Origin: Scybalomonas sp905214925
Lineage (GTDB): Bacteria; Bacillota; Clostridia; Lachnospirales; Lachnospiraceae
Direction of reading: 5' to 3'
NCBI GenBank assembly: GCA_905214925.1
Contig: CAJMOB010000016.1
Span: forward strand, 1-64,000
DNA: 64,000 nt
This document shows, one piece after another, positions 1 through 8,973 of the stretch (positions are counted from its first letter, which is position 1; the number at the start of each line of letters is the position of its first letter). Both the position numbers and the translations under genes were made by a program. Under the pieces are notes generated by a model. It worked only from the letters and a program-made list of their open reading frames with translations. It was not told the DNA's origin and made no database searches.

Positions 1-186
1 GATACAGTGTCCAATAAGGTGGTAGAAATTCCTAATGCACCAAATGCGCCAGAGTATCTTCCTATTATATATAGCGTGTCGCACACAGTAGAACATCAAT
101 CTACCATTACCTACAATTTGGGTAAATGGTATGTTTATAGTAATGTATCACAAAATATTACAATAAGATTTCATAAAATCCCATAA
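1..186 (+). CDS. 3' end of a plus-strand gene, possible inverted tail-fibre C-terminus (partial)
   Basis: Frame 1 is open from the first base to a TAA at 184-186 and gives 61 residues with no start, so the gene begins left of the window. The peptide is rich in beta-type residues and aromatics and ends in RFHKIP, like many phage fibre tips. I see no catalytic motif. It runs against the whole late operon and its stop is 9 bp from the stop of the minus-strand fibre gene, with no terminator between. The fibre assignment is inference from position and composition; an unrelated cargo gene is possible. Confidence 0.5.
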   Translation, partial: DTVSNKVVEIPNAPNAPEYLPIIYSVSHTVEHQSTITYNLGKWYVYSNVSQNITIRFHKIP

Positions 187-195
187 ACTATATAG

Positions 196-1230
196 CTATT
201 TAACAAGATAAGTTACAGAACCGTAATAAAGATGATTTGCTTTTAATCCCTGTGCATCGGTTGTTCTAATAGTCCCATTTGTTTCTATATAACAGCAAAC
301 AGGGCTATCATTGTTAATTCTATCCGTTAAAATTATAAATGTATTCATTTTAGGTGCGAAACTTGTATCTCCAATAGTAGCAAATTTAGTTAATGTTCCA
401 ATATCATTTTTAGGATCAATAATAAAAGTAACTTGGACTGTGTTATAGCTTTTTCGAAAGGATACTTCATGCCGATTCCAAATGTTATTATCATAAGCAA
501 GTCCAACTAATGTCGATTTAAAATCGCTGTTTGTAATAATTTTATTCCAACTTTGCCAATCTGTATCATTTGCCCACTTATTTCTTAAATACAAATCCTT
601 CGAATTTAATGGGTTTGTATCAAAAGATAATTGAGATCTAAAATGACTGGTATCGAATTGAATTACATTTTGCCAGCCAGTATGAGGAAATGTACCTTCC
701 ATATTTTCATTCGCAAAACCAGAAATCCAGTTACCAGCTTGCTCGTCTATGTTAAATGCATTTAATGCTCCCATATTATTGAATGGTAAGTGCTTCATTA
801 TTTCTACACCATTAATATTATTATTTTGCTCATCTAACTGCTCTTTCAACACCTTTCCCATCGGTGCCGCCAACACCATTTCTGTATTATCTGTCACTAG
901 GTTATTTGCTATTAACCCTTTATCTATCAAACGATTCGCTACCTTATCTGCTATGACATCAATTAAACTCTGCGCATTTACTTGTTGTCCTTCTTCGCCC
1001 ATTAATCCACTTGTATCATTAGCAGCTATCATGCTCAACACTTCTGCCTCAAAACCTCTAGCAAGGTATTTCCAACTTGTTCCCTCTGCTGGCTCCGCTC
1101 CAAGTAGTCCATCTTTTAATGCAAGCCACGTTGAACCATTATATAATACAAAATCTCCCGCATTGTACGTCTCTTCTTGTAAATAATTTCCCCTATCTAC
1201 AATTCCGACTTTTCCTAAACTTGTCGCCAC
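196..1230 (-). CDS. Tail fibre/receptor-binding protein with pyocin-knob-like domain
   Basis: A 344-residue structural protein, last visible gene of the late operon. Residues about 10-58 (GNYLQEETYNAGDFVLYNG, then W and Y-LARG) look like a small carbohydrate-binding ChtBD3-type module. The middle, about 85-145, is helical and probably a trimerisation shaft. Residues about 148-240, with spaced Trp in NWISG, GWQN and DWQSWNK, match pyocin-knob domains of fibre proteins. The C-terminal 100 residues are beta-rich and probably bind the host surface. It starts 3 bp after the upstream gene with a GGAGGG-type ribosome binding site. The convergent frame at 1-186 makes the C-terminal half a candidate for DNA inversion. 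Confidence 0.8.
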   Translation of the reverse strand: MATSLGKVGIVDRGNYLQEETYNAGDFVLYNGSTWLALKDGLLGAEPAEGTSWKYLARGFEAEVLSMIAANDTSGLMGEEGQQVNAQSLIDVIADKVANRLIDKGLIANNLVTDNTEMVLAAPMGKVLKEQLDEQNNNINGVEIMKHLPFNNMGALNAFNIDEQAGNWISGFANENMEGTFPHTGWQNVIQFDTSHFRSQLSFDTNPLNSKDLYLRNKWANDTDWQSWNKIITNSDFKSTLVGLAYDNNIWNRHEVSFRKSYNTVQVTFIIDPKNDIGTLTKFATIGDTSFAPKMNTFIILTDRINNDSPVCCYIETNGTIRTTDAQGLKANHLYYGSVTYLVK

Positions 1231-1232
1231 TT

Positions 1233-1946
1233 TTATCCCTCCTGTTCCACATACTCAAAGAGTAATTCTTTGTTTTCTGTTAAGGTAAACTCTATTCCTT
1301 TCGCTCCATCTTCCTGAATCAGTTCCATTGTATTTGGATCTATATGGAATCTTGGCAAATTTATTTTAGAATACTGTTCGGCTCTATTTGCTTCATTCTT
1401 TGCTTTTTCATATTCTGCTTTTGCCCTCTCAGAATAATATTTACTATTATCTTCTAATGACTCCGGAATTTCTTCTCTCCCGACAGCCCAACGTTCCGCC
1501 ATTTTTGCATACTGCTGTGAGGCATTATACCAAGTTTCAATCTGTGGAATTAACTCTTCTTGTAATTTTTTATCAAAATTACTTACATAAATAAAAGAAG
1601 TATCAACCGACTCTTTCATCTTCGATACTTCATCTCTTACTTGTCTAATTTCAAGAAGGACTGTCGCTTTATACTCTTGTATCTCACCAATTTTCTGTAT
1701 AGTAAATTCATCAAGTTGTGTCTTATAACCTTCTAAGATATGCTCTGTTACTTCTTTTATCTGTTCTTCAAAATCTTCTAAAGTTCCCATACGTTTTGTA
1801 ACACCAGGAGAAAAGCACATCCATACAACTTGCCTACTTGTTTCTACATCAACAGAAACAGCCCATTCTCCTGGCATTAACTTTGTTGGTTCAAATTCTG
1901 CATAAAGCCCGCGCCTTACTTGTATTCTTGCAGTTGTAATTGCCAT
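1233..1946 (-). CDS. Baseplate/fibre adaptor protein
   Basis: 237 residues. The start at 1946 (MAITTARIQVRRG) follows AGGAGG at a good distance and overlaps the stop of the upstream tail-tip gene; the frame extends 14 codons upstream without a better signal. The N-terminus (ARIQVRRG...EFEPTKLMPGEWAVS) is the type found at the start of phage fibre and BppU-like proteins. Residues about 55-190 are strongly helical with heptad-like spacing, consistent with a trimeric coiled coil, and a short beta tail follows. No enzyme motif is seen. It probably links the tail tip to the fibre encoded next. Confidence 0.65.
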   Translation of the reverse strand: MAITTARIQVRRGLYAEFEPTKLMPGEWAVSVDVETSRQVVWMCFSPGVTKRMGTLEDFEEQIKEVTEHILEGYKTQLDEFTIQKIGEIQEYKATVLLEIRQVRDEVSKMKESVDTSFIYVSNFDKKLQEELIPQIETWYNASQQYAKMAERWAVGREEIPESLEDNSKYYSERAKAEYEKAKNEANRAEQYSKINLPRFHIDPNTMELIQEDGAKGIEFTLTENKELLFEYVEQEG

Positions 1947-1947
1947 T

Positions 1948-3924
1948 TTATAATCCTCCTGCTGACAACCTTGCTTCAATATTAGCAAACCTTGTATTGT
2001 TCGCCTCGGTAATGGCTGAAATCATATTTCCTAACCCAGATATCTGTGAATTTAGCGAATCCCTTGTTGCATAATTCATTAGTGTTAAATCAGTCACAAC
2101 TGGTCTACCATTAATAGTTGCAACTGCAATATCTCCCTGATTCGTAAGGATATCTCCTTTACAAACAATATCCCCTGTGCAAATCATTTGCCCCGTATCT
2201 GCATTAAAAGTGAAAGAATTATTACTTCCTGCTATAACCATATATCCTGGCTGTAAAAGTCCACCATTTCCTAATACAACTCTATTCGTATATAGAAATC
2301 CATTTACAATTTGCGTATAATCTCCTGTATTTCCACCTTGCCCAGATACATCGCCAGCTTTTGATATAAATTGACTTCCTTCAATCAAAGAACCCTTTAT
2401 ATTAATTGCATTTAGTTCACCAACATTAATCCAATTGGCATTAATTCCCACAACTGATAAGATATTTGCAATAATATTTCCATCCTTTGTAATCCCTGTC
2501 GTCCAAGTCTTTCCGCCGTCTAGGGACACACCAAATCCATCCACACTAATTTTCCATATTGTTTCGGAATCTGCTAACTGTGGCTTATTATGTAAGTAAG
2601 CTATACTGCTACCATCTTCTTGTTTTTCTATTGTGCTATAGAATCCCATAGCATTGACCATAAGTTCATTAAATTGGCTAAACTGCTGCTCAAATCCATT
2701 TAGTTTCTGATTTACCTCAACTGCTATTTTTCTTTCTATTTTTGTATACGGTGTATATCTAGTAGATTTCTGTTCACTTTCTGTTTGTGCATCACAACTG
2801 AAGGTTTCATATTCTCCAATGATATAACTCAAATTAGTAAGAAAACATTCATAACTATTTCCATATCTATCAGAAACAATTGCTGCATCTCCTGCCTCAA
2901 TAGAAGGATCAGAAAGAGCCTGTATACTTAATGGCCGAAATACCATTCCAACCACTTTACTTCCAATACTTCTCACAAGTTCACTCAAATTTTCCTGTGC
3001 AAATGGATTGTTTTCGATTACTAGCACATAACCTTCTTCACCATATAAATACTCTTCTTTCTGTTCCTCTTCTGTCTTGGCAATCTTTACGCCAGTAATC
3101 ACAATATCATCTGTGTTTATTTCCAAACTGTTATAAGCATAGATATGATGATATTTTGATAATTCTTCAAAATCTCCTCCATCGATAATTTCTGTTTGGC
3201 CATAGTCAGAGAAGTTTCCTCCATCTACTTGATTTTCTAACTCATATTTTTCAAAATTACCACCATCCAAATTAGAAAAGGCATTGGATTCATACCATTT
3301 CAATTCCAGCTTTCCTTCATTATCCATACGTGCAAAACAGCCAGCCAATTGTGCACAATAGGCAATTACTTCTCTGTAATTCATTTCCGCACTTGGCTTT
3401 TCTTTTACGACATAATCTGAGTTAAAAAATGTTGTTGTTTTAAGCGGTACTCCGCACTTCACACAGGCATCATAGACAATGTTTCCTAGTGTGTTTGGAA
3501 ATTGTAAATCTGTGTTATATGGTTCTTCAAACCAAGCCATTTGATCCAGGCATTCCAGCTTTACAATCGTTCCTGGTGTCGTTGGTTTATCAACATTAAA
3601 TACTCCTTTTTTCATCCACTCAATACTGCCATCAGGAAATAAAAATCCTATCTCTAGCTTTATCTGTGCCCCTGAAAAGTTATAGGTGCTGTATTTCTGA
3701 TCTGCGTTATCCAATTGTAATGTCAATTTATTTATAACAGCCGATCCAATTTCAAAGCTATCTGGCTGACTGGTGGAATCCTCAATTTGAACTCCACCAA
3801 TCATAATATTTTCAGCAGTAATATTTAAAACCGTTTGATCAACTAAGTTAATCGTTGCTCTAGCCGTAAATTTCCTATCTTTTCCCTGTACCGCATTTCT
3901 GTATTTTCTACTCATGTTTATCAT
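1948..3924 (-). CDS. Phage tail-tip/baseplate hub protein
   Basis: 658 residues, between the DUF6711-like protein and the fibre genes, which is where Gram-positive siphophages encode the tail-associated hub. The first 380 residues are mixed alpha/beta (for example WMKKGVFNVDKPTTPG and EKPSAEMNYREVIAYCAQLAGCF), like hub proteins that hold the tail tip. A repeated DGGNF/DGGDF motif occurs around residues 220-255. After about 480 the sequence becomes a beta-repeat region that ends in a helical tail. The ATG at 3924 is preceded by GAGGTGA. No lysozyme or peptidase motif was found, so a cell-wall hydrolase role is not supported. Confidence 0.7.
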   Translation of the reverse strand: MINMSRKYRNAVQGKDRKFTARATINLVDQTVLNITAENIMIGGVQIEDSTSQPDSFEIGSAVINKLTLQLDNADQKYSTYNFSGAQIKLEIGFLFPDGSIEWMKKGVFNVDKPTTPGTIVKLECLDQMAWFEEPYNTDLQFPNTLGNIVYDACVKCGVPLKTTTFFNSDYVVKEKPSAEMNYREVIAYCAQLAGCFARMDNEGKLELKWYESNAFSNLDGGNFEKYELENQVDGGNFSDYGQTEIIDGGDFEELSKYHHIYAYNSLEINTDDIVITGVKIAKTEEEQKEEYLYGEEGYVLVIENNPFAQENLSELVRSIGSKVVGMVFRPLSIQALSDPSIEAGDAAIVSDRYGNSYECFLTNLSYIIGEYETFSCDAQTESEQKSTRYTPYTKIERKIAVEVNQKLNGFEQQFSQFNELMVNAMGFYSTIEKQEDGSSIAYLHNKPQLADSETIWKISVDGFGVSLDGGKTWTTGITKDGNIIANILSVVGINANWINVGELNAINIKGSLIEGSQFISKAGDVSGQGGNTGDYTQIVNGFLYTNRVVLGNGGLLQPGYMVIAGSNNSFTFNADTGQMICTGDIVCKGDILTNQGDIAVATINGRPVVTDLTLMNYATRDSLNSQISGLGNMISAITEANNTRFANIEARLSAGGL

Positions 3925-3930
3925 ATTTCA

Positions 3931-4293
3931 TCACCTCAATACAAAGTTCACAGTTAAATCCCAAAGCTGAATATCTCCTAAATCATTTGTCATCTTTGCG
4001 TTTCTATCTCCAGCATAAAAAGTCTTTGTTACTGCCTTTCCTTCATAAGGATCGAGATAACGAATCTCACAATATTCTCCACTGTCCAAAATCGTATGTA
4101 ACAAATCAGATATTTCCTCTGTCAACAACTTAGTCCATTGTGTAGGAATGGTATGCTTTTTAGCAATCGTTTCTTTATTCATCAGAGCGTCACTTAAAAC
4201 GCGTCCTGAATCATTTGTATTGATATCTTGTTGTTGCCATTCAAAGCTAATAGGAGAGGGGACAGCCTTTCCATTAATTGATTCAATTGTCAT
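3931..4293 (-). CDS. DUF6711-like distal tail protein
   Basis: 120 residues directly after the tape measure gene, the usual place of a distal tail or tail-adaptor protein in A118-like siphophages. The sequence begins MTIESINGKAVPSP, has a central TIPTQWTKLLTEEIS segment and ends in a short beta strand (WDLTVNFVLR). The length and these landmarks fit DUF6711 phage proteins as I remember them; no alignment was run. It has a GGAGAG ribosome binding site. A role at the tail tip is inferred from gene order. Confidence 0.6.
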   Translation of the reverse strand: MTIESINGKAVPSPISFEWQQQDINTNDSGRVLSDALMNKETIAKKHTIPTQWTKLLTEEISDLLHTILDSGEYCEIRYLDPYEGKAVTKTFYAGDRNAKMTNDLGDIQLWDLTVNFVLR

Positions 4294-4306
4294 AGCTCTC
4301 TCCTTT

Positions 4307-7300
4307 CTATACTGGTTTATATCGTCTGTTTAATTTCTTTTGTCCAATAATATTGGCTTTTGCAATCACTTCACTGTCAAGGTAGATAGTTAGATCTAAT
4401 TTCTTAATTAAATCAATTAACTCTTTCAGTAGCATAATAATCTCTGCATTACCTGAACCATCGGAACCAACCATGGATGCTGCTTGCCTTGCCATCTCTA
4501 AGAGTTTGTTTTCTGGAGCCACAACCTCGCCCTGATGGCGGTTATCTCCAATTAAGGCAAGCTGTGGCGTATTCTTCTTTACAAATCCACCTTGAGCCAA
4601 CCGTGGAAGATTTAAGCGTCCTATACTTCCCAGTCCACCAAGCCCTGGTATCTTTCTTGCTATTTTTAAGGCGCCATTGATTAAATCAATTCCTTTATTA
4701 ATGGTATTTTCTACTGTCTGTAAAACTCCATTAATTGCAGATTTTAATGCTCCACCGACCGCATCTCCAACAGTTTTACCAATTCCAGTAAAACCACTCT
4801 TAATCGTACGCCAAAGGTCACTAAAGAAACTCTTTGTTCCGTCAAATGCAGAAGTCATATTTTTATAGGCAGATTCAAATTTGCTTTTAAAATAAGAGCC
4901 TATATCTGAAAATTCGGATGTCACATTTTTGTACTTACCAGATGCCCATGATTTCATTTGAGAGAAAGCGTCAGTTGTGTTTTTATAAGCAGACTTAAAT
5001 TTGCTTCCAAACCATGTAGCAGTATCTTTGAAACTTTCTTTAACATCGGACCATTTTCCTGATGCCCAAGTCTTCGTTTCTGAAAATGCACTAGTCACAT
5101 TTTTATATGCTGATTTAAATTTACTTCCAAACCAGTCTGCTGTATCTTTAAAACTCTCTTTAATGCTGTTCCATTTTTCTGTTGCCCATGATTTGATTTG
5201 TGAAAATGCTGATTTAATTCCATTATAGGCTTTTGTAAACTTATCTTTAAACCAATCGGCCACTGGAGAGAATATCTTCTTAATCTCTTCCCATGCGCTA
5301 GAGAAAATCTGTTTGATTCCATCCCAGATAATTTTAGCCGTATTCTTTACTGCATCTAGCTTTGTTTTAATCGTATCTTTTACGAAGATAATAGCAGCCG
5401 ATACGATGCCCTTGATTGCAGTCCACACGCCATTAAATATCTCTTGAATGCCTTGCCAAGCCTTTTTCCAGTTTCCTGTAAATACGCCAGTTACAAAGTC
5501 TAAAATTCCACTGAGAATCTTAAAAATTCCATTCAGTGCATCAGATAATGCTGAAATAATTCCCTTTGCAATATCCCAAGCAGATTCTATTTTACTTGAG
5601 ATTTCTGCAATAAATTTTTCTACAAACCATCCAACAAATGGACTAAAAAATTCCCATAAAGAAGAGAACGCTTCAATTACTTTTCCTGCAAATTCAAGAA
5701 AACTATCAACCATTGGCTGAATATGTTCCCCTGCAAGTTTTTTAAATTCTTCTCCAATTCTTTGAATGACAGGAAGAAGATATGTTTGAAAAGCTTCTAG
5801 TGCTATAGATACAATTGTCGAAATACCATTTGAAAATTTACTCCACGCTGGTTCTACATAAGTGTCATATACTTCATGAATCTTTTCAAACGTATTGGTA
5901 ACAAGATCACTTAGTGCTGTGAAAATTGGCTCTATTGCTTCTATCGTTCCACTAAGAGCATTTTTGATGACATCTTTATTTTTAATAATAGGATCAGAAA
6001 TAGCTTTTAAAACATCTCGTCCAATTTTTCCACCAAGCTCAATAATTCCCATATGAGCATTTGTAAAAAGAGCAATAAAATCAGTCGTTATTTGCTTAGC
6101 ACTATCACTACGAAAAACTGTAAAAATATCAGCAATGGTAACGCTTAAATCCCCAATGATTCCTGATACTTCAGTGCCAATATCAAACATACTTACTAGG
6201 AAACTTTTGATTCTATCCTTATTTTGTTCCAGATATTTCGCTAATCCACCCGTCAAGTTGTCAGCAATCGTTGCCCCAACCGAAACAAACGAACCTGCCA
6301 TTTTCCCTAGATTTAACGCCAAAGAATCTAAGAATCTATTGGCAGATGCAATCACCTCTTTATCAGTAAAGATTTCTTTTAAACTCTTTTTTATACTATT
6401 GATGTTACTCTTGATGCTATCAAATACAGATAAATCACCAACACCTAATATAAACCCTTGCTTGAATAAATCCGCTAACTGCTTAAAACGTTCAATTAAC
6501 TTGCTAAGCCTTTCATCGAGCTTATCAACAACTGTATCGCCTTCTGCAAGTTTTCCCATATCAACGGTTCCTGCACCTGCTCCACCAGTACCACTGCTAC
6601 CAGAATCACTACCATCTGAACCTGAATCCGAATCCTTGTCACCAATTCGATGAATCTCATCAATGGATAACAAGGCTTTCATATCTTTGGCCGCCTTTTT
6701 AGCTGCCTTTCCTGCTCCCTTGGTTGATTTTGCCATATCGTCTGCTGCACCAGCGGCTCCGCTCATTTCATCAGCAGCAGTCCCAGCCGCACTTCCTGTT
6801 TCTTGAATTCCAGAACCTTGATCAGCCTTCTTTCCTGTTATCAATTCTGTAAAAGATTTAAAGGCATTCGCCAATACCATCAATTTGCTTATAACTGTAT
6901 TGATAACTTTCACAACAGGAAGAAAAATATTAATAAGCCCTTGTCCAATTGTTGCCTTTAAAGAATCAAGGTTTAATTGTAAGATTCGAACTTGGTTCGC
7001 CCAACTATCACTGGTTCTTGCAAAATCTCCGCTGGCCAAAGCAAGTTGATCTTGCACAAATGCAAAACGTAGGGCAACTTTCTCTGCCTCTGACATCTTT
7101 TGTGTTGTCTTGCCATATCCATTTGCTAAAGCATAGGCATCTAAAGCTGTCTGTGTCATAACGACACCTAAATCTTTTAAAGACTCTGTTTCACCAGTAA
7201 ATACACTCTTTAACTTTGTGTAGGCTTCATCTTGGGTTATGTTATAAAAGGATGCGACATCTCCTGCTAATCCTGTCAAAGCAGTTGACATATCGTAGGC

Positions 7301-7648
7301 AGCCCTTTCTGAAAATCCAAAGGCTTTTGACATTGCCCCAAAGGTACCAGTGAACTTCTTTGCCATCGTTTCTGATAAACCAAATTGCGACGCCGCATTT
7401 TGAGCAAATTTATTCACTTGTTCGGACATTTTTGGAAATGTCACATCCACTACGTTTTGTACTTCTGCTAAATCACTTCCAAGCTCAATTGCAGACTTAC
7501 TAAAATCAATGAGCTTTTTAACAGCAAAGGCAGATGCGAGAGCTGCTCCTGCTTTTTTCGCAATCGCATTAATCCCTTTCATCTGCCTATCAAAATTATT
7601 TCTATTTACAACGAGATCAAGACCAATTTGTCCAACACTCTCTGCCAT
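4307..7648 (-). CDS. Phage tape measure protein
   Basis: 1,113 residues from the ATG at 7648 (MAESVGQIGLDLVVNR), the largest gene of the prophage. It sets tail length and passes through the tail tube during DNA injection. The first 230 residues are a TMP core domain (AKKAGAALASAFAVKKL, then FGLSETMAKKFTGTFG). A low-complexity Gly/Ser/Ala linker lies at about 285-375. Long amphipathic helices follow, then tandem 40-residue repeats (near 4860-5260) and a hydrophobic glycine-rich stretch. The C-terminus is short and charged. It follows the tail assembly chaperone genes, as expected. The ribosome binding site is AGGTGG. Confidence 0.93.
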   Translation of the reverse strand: MAESVGQIGLDLVVNRNNFDRQMKGINAIAKKAGAALASAFAVKKLIDFSKSAIELGSDLAEVQNVVDVTFPKMSEQVNKFAQNAASQFGLSETMAKKFTGTFGAMSKAFGFSERAAYDMSTALTGLAGDVASFYNITQDEAYTKLKSVFTGETESLKDLGVVMTQTALDAYALANGYGKTTQKMSEAEKVALRFAFVQDQLALASGDFARTSDSWANQVRILQLNLDSLKATIGQGLINIFLPVVKVINTVISKLMVLANAFKSFTELITGKKADQGSGIQETGSAAGTAADEMSGAAGAADDMAKSTKGAGKAAKKAAKDMKALLSIDEIHRIGDKDSDSGSDGSDSGSSGTGGAGAGTVDMGKLAEGDTVVDKLDERLSKLIERFKQLADLFKQGFILGVGDLSVFDSIKSNINSIKKSLKEIFTDKEVIASANRFLDSLALNLGKMAGSFVSVGATIADNLTGGLAKYLEQNKDRIKSFLVSMFDIGTEVSGIIGDLSVTIADIFTVFRSDSAKQITTDFIALFTNAHMGIIELGGKIGRDVLKAISDPIIKNKDVIKNALSGTIEAIEPIFTALSDLVTNTFEKIHEVYDTYVEPAWSKFSNGISTIVSIALEAFQTYLLPVIQRIGEEFKKLAGEHIQPMVDSFLEFAGKVIEAFSSLWEFFSPFVGWFVEKFIAEISSKIESAWDIAKGIISALSDALNGIFKILSGILDFVTGVFTGNWKKAWQGIQEIFNGVWTAIKGIVSAAIIFVKDTIKTKLDAVKNTAKIIWDGIKQIFSSAWEEIKKIFSPVADWFKDKFTKAYNGIKSAFSQIKSWATEKWNSIKESFKDTADWFGSKFKSAYKNVTSAFSETKTWASGKWSDVKESFKDTATWFGSKFKSAYKNTTDAFSQMKSWASGKYKNVTSEFSDIGSYFKSKFESAYKNMTSAFDGTKSFFSDLWRTIKSGFTGIGKTVGDAVGGALKSAINGVLQTVENTINKGIDLINGALKIARKIPGLGGLGSIGRLNLPRLAQGGFVKKNTPQLALIGDNRHQGEVVAPENKLLEMARQAASMVGSDGSGNAEIIMLLKELIDLIKKLDLTIYLDSEVIAKANIIGQKKLNRRYKPV
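4860..5260 (-). repeat. Four tandem 120-bp coding repeats in the tape measure gene
   Basis: Anchor sequences near 4861, 4980, 5100 and 5220 recur every 120 bp. They encode 40-residue units built around KFKSAYKN, SAF, KSWASGKW and F-D--WFGS. The third bases have diverged, so the duplications are not recent. Tape measure repeats of this kind are known to change tail length in whole-unit steps. Confidence 0.8.
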
Positions 7649-7698
7649 ATGTTCCACCTGCCTTTTTTACAAAAGGACAGGCACATCGGCACAGCGTC

Positions 7699-7839
7699 CT
7701 AAATCTTCACTTCAAATTCCTTTCGACAATCTCTATTTTTACACTTCAAGAAAATCCCCTTACAAACTGCCTCTTTATTCCTCAACACGTTCAATGGATG
7801 TCCGCAATATGGACATTTTATTTTTTCTTTCTTCTCAAT
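7699..7839 (-). CDS. Small zinc-ribbon (Com-like) protein with probable ATT start
   Basis: A 46-residue frame with two cysteine pairs, CPYC near the N-terminus and CKNRDC near the C-terminus, typical of Com/KTR-type phage zinc ribbons. There is no ATG, GTG or TTG that would include the first pair. An ATT codon at 7839 lies 8 bases after AGGAGG and overlaps the stop of the Gp15 gene as ATTGA, like a normal ATGA junction. Com of phage Mu is an RNA-binding translational activator; whether this protein binds RNA is unknown. It lies between the tail chaperone and the tape measure gene. Confidence 0.6.
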   Translation of the reverse strand: MEKKEKIKCPYCGHPLNVLRNKEAVCKGIFLKCKNRDCRKEFEVKI

Positions 7840-8206
7840 TGCTAACACCTCCTGCCATATCAATAAGTGCTTGTTTCATTTGCTCCAAGAAGTCTTCAGT
7901 CCTTGCTTTTGGCATTGCTTTTGCCATCTTATTTCGATAATCACTTCGGATTTTCAATTGTTCCTTTGAAAAATGTTTCAAAACTTCTTTATCATCTTCT
8001 GCTCGAATGGAAACAATTCTCCCTAGCGGAGTTTCTGGTCCAAGCCCTGACAGCATGGCCACAAACTCACTCCATTTCATTGTCTCTAGTTCTTTTGACA
8101 AACGAAGACCGTACTGTGATTGAAAAGATGATAAGATCAAATCAAAATCATCTATCAAATCATAGTACGGTTCACTACTCTCCCGATTCTTCTGCTCCAA
8201 TTGCAA
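7835..8206 (-). CDS. Gp15-family tail assembly chaperone (second component)
   Basis: 123 residues, resembling the bacteriophage Gp15 family: YYDLIDDFDLILSSFQSQYG, then MKWSEFVAMLSGLGPETPLGRIVSIR. It sits between the first chaperone gene and the tape measure, where the G/T chaperones that bind the tape measure are found. The best start is a TTG at 8206 inside the end of the preceding gene, with a 32-bp overlap. It lies in the +1 frame of that gene, so a lambda-type -1 frameshift would not reach it. Translational coupling is more likely. Confidence 0.75.
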   Translation of the reverse strand: MQLEQKNRESSEPYYDLIDDFDLILSSFQSQYGLRLSKELETMKWSEFVAMLSGLGPETPLGRIVSIRAEDDKEVLKHFSKEQLKIRSDYRNKMAKAMPKARTEDFLEQMKQALIDMAGGVSN

Positions 8207-8471
8207 GATCCATTGCTTCTTGAATAATTACCATTAAGTCTTTGAATGGCAACTTTCTCTTTTCTAATTTCTCCCTATCTTTTTTACTAAATAGAAGTTC
8301 ATACGCTTTCAAAGAAGCCTCCACTTCCCCTAATTTTTCATCTTTAAATACTCCCATAATCTTTAGCATAGTTGGAGCGTCTGTACTAACCTCTATTTCC
8401 ATATCTCCAACTAATAAAATAGGATTCTCATCAAAACTTAGCTTTTCTGTAATATCAACTATCTTTGCCAT
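8175..8471 (-). CDS. Tail assembly chaperone (G-like)
   Basis: 98 residues: MAKIVDITEKLSFDENPILLVGDMEIEV at the start, then a helical C-terminus (KLPFKDLMVIIQEAMDLAIG). The length and position after the tail tube gene fit the first tail assembly chaperone of siphophages. It has an AGGATT ribosome binding site and lies 50 bp after the tail tube gene. It overlaps the following Gp15-family gene. The function is inferred mainly from synteny. Confidence 0.65.
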   Translation of the reverse strand: MAKIVDITEKLSFDENPILLVGDMEIEVSTDAPTMLKIMGVFKDEKLGEVEASLKAYELLFSKKDREKLEKRKLPFKDLMVIIQEAMDLAIGAEESGE

Positions 8472-8521
8472 CTTCTAATCCTTTCTGTTTTGTCATGCTA
8501 ATTATTTTCGCCTTTTCGGCA

Positions 8522-8965
8522 TCAACTGGGAGTTGGTGGGGTTACTGTTGGTTTTCCATTACTCATTACATCAAATTCTAATGGCCCTACTGCCGTAGAA
8601 TCACCAGCACCGATATTCGTAATATTGTAAACGGCATTGTCCCAACTAATAATTGTGCCATCTGGGAATGTCCATCCAAAATACCCTTCACAATCACGCC
8701 CATTTTTAAAGGCTAATCCAGAAACAAAGTCATTTCCTTCATCACCTACATTTCGCTTTCCAGTTACAGAAATTGTAATTCCTTTACTTGTTACTAATCT
8801 ACGAACCCATCCTTCTGTATCAAATGGAGTCCACTCTTCTACACCATTGTCAAAAGATACTGAAAAACTTTCCATATCTGCAATAGACGTAGCTCCTGTT
8901 TTTTGTGCTCCAACTTGAAATTGGTTCTTATAGCATGGAAATACTCCTGTTTGTGCTCCTGCCAT
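8522..8965 (-). CDS. Major tail tube protein
   Basis: 147 residues, beta-rich, with the pattern of siphophage tail tube monomers: an N-terminal strand (GVFPCYKNQFQVG), SVSFDNGVEEWTPFDTEGW in the middle, and WTFPDGTIISWDNAVYNITNIG. The C-terminal tail is proline and threonine rich (PTVTPPTPS). The protein polymerises into the tube through which DNA passes. It lies directly before the chaperone and tape measure genes. It starts with ATG after AGGTAG. Confidence 0.8.
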   Translation of the reverse strand: MAGAQTGVFPCYKNQFQVGAQKTGATSIADMESFSVSFDNGVEEWTPFDTEGWVRRLVTSKGITISVTGKRNVGDEGNDFVSGLAFKNGRDCEGYFGWTFPDGTIISWDNAVYNITNIGAGDSTAVGPLEFDVMSNGKPTVTPPTPS

Positions 8966-8973
8966 TCTATCTC

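Noticed and set aside
4860..5260. CRISPR-like periodic repeat
   Set aside because: The 120-bp periodicity is coding, in frame and without unique spacers.
6135..6653. A 172-codon plus-strand reading frame
   Set aside because: It lies wholly opposite the tape measure gene, has no ribosome binding site and is Leu/Ser-rich like the reverse frame of a helical protein.
8175..8206. Programmed -1 frameshift between the tail chaperone genes
   Set aside because: The second frame is +1 (or -2) to the first and no slippery heptamer is seen; the second gene has its own TTG start.
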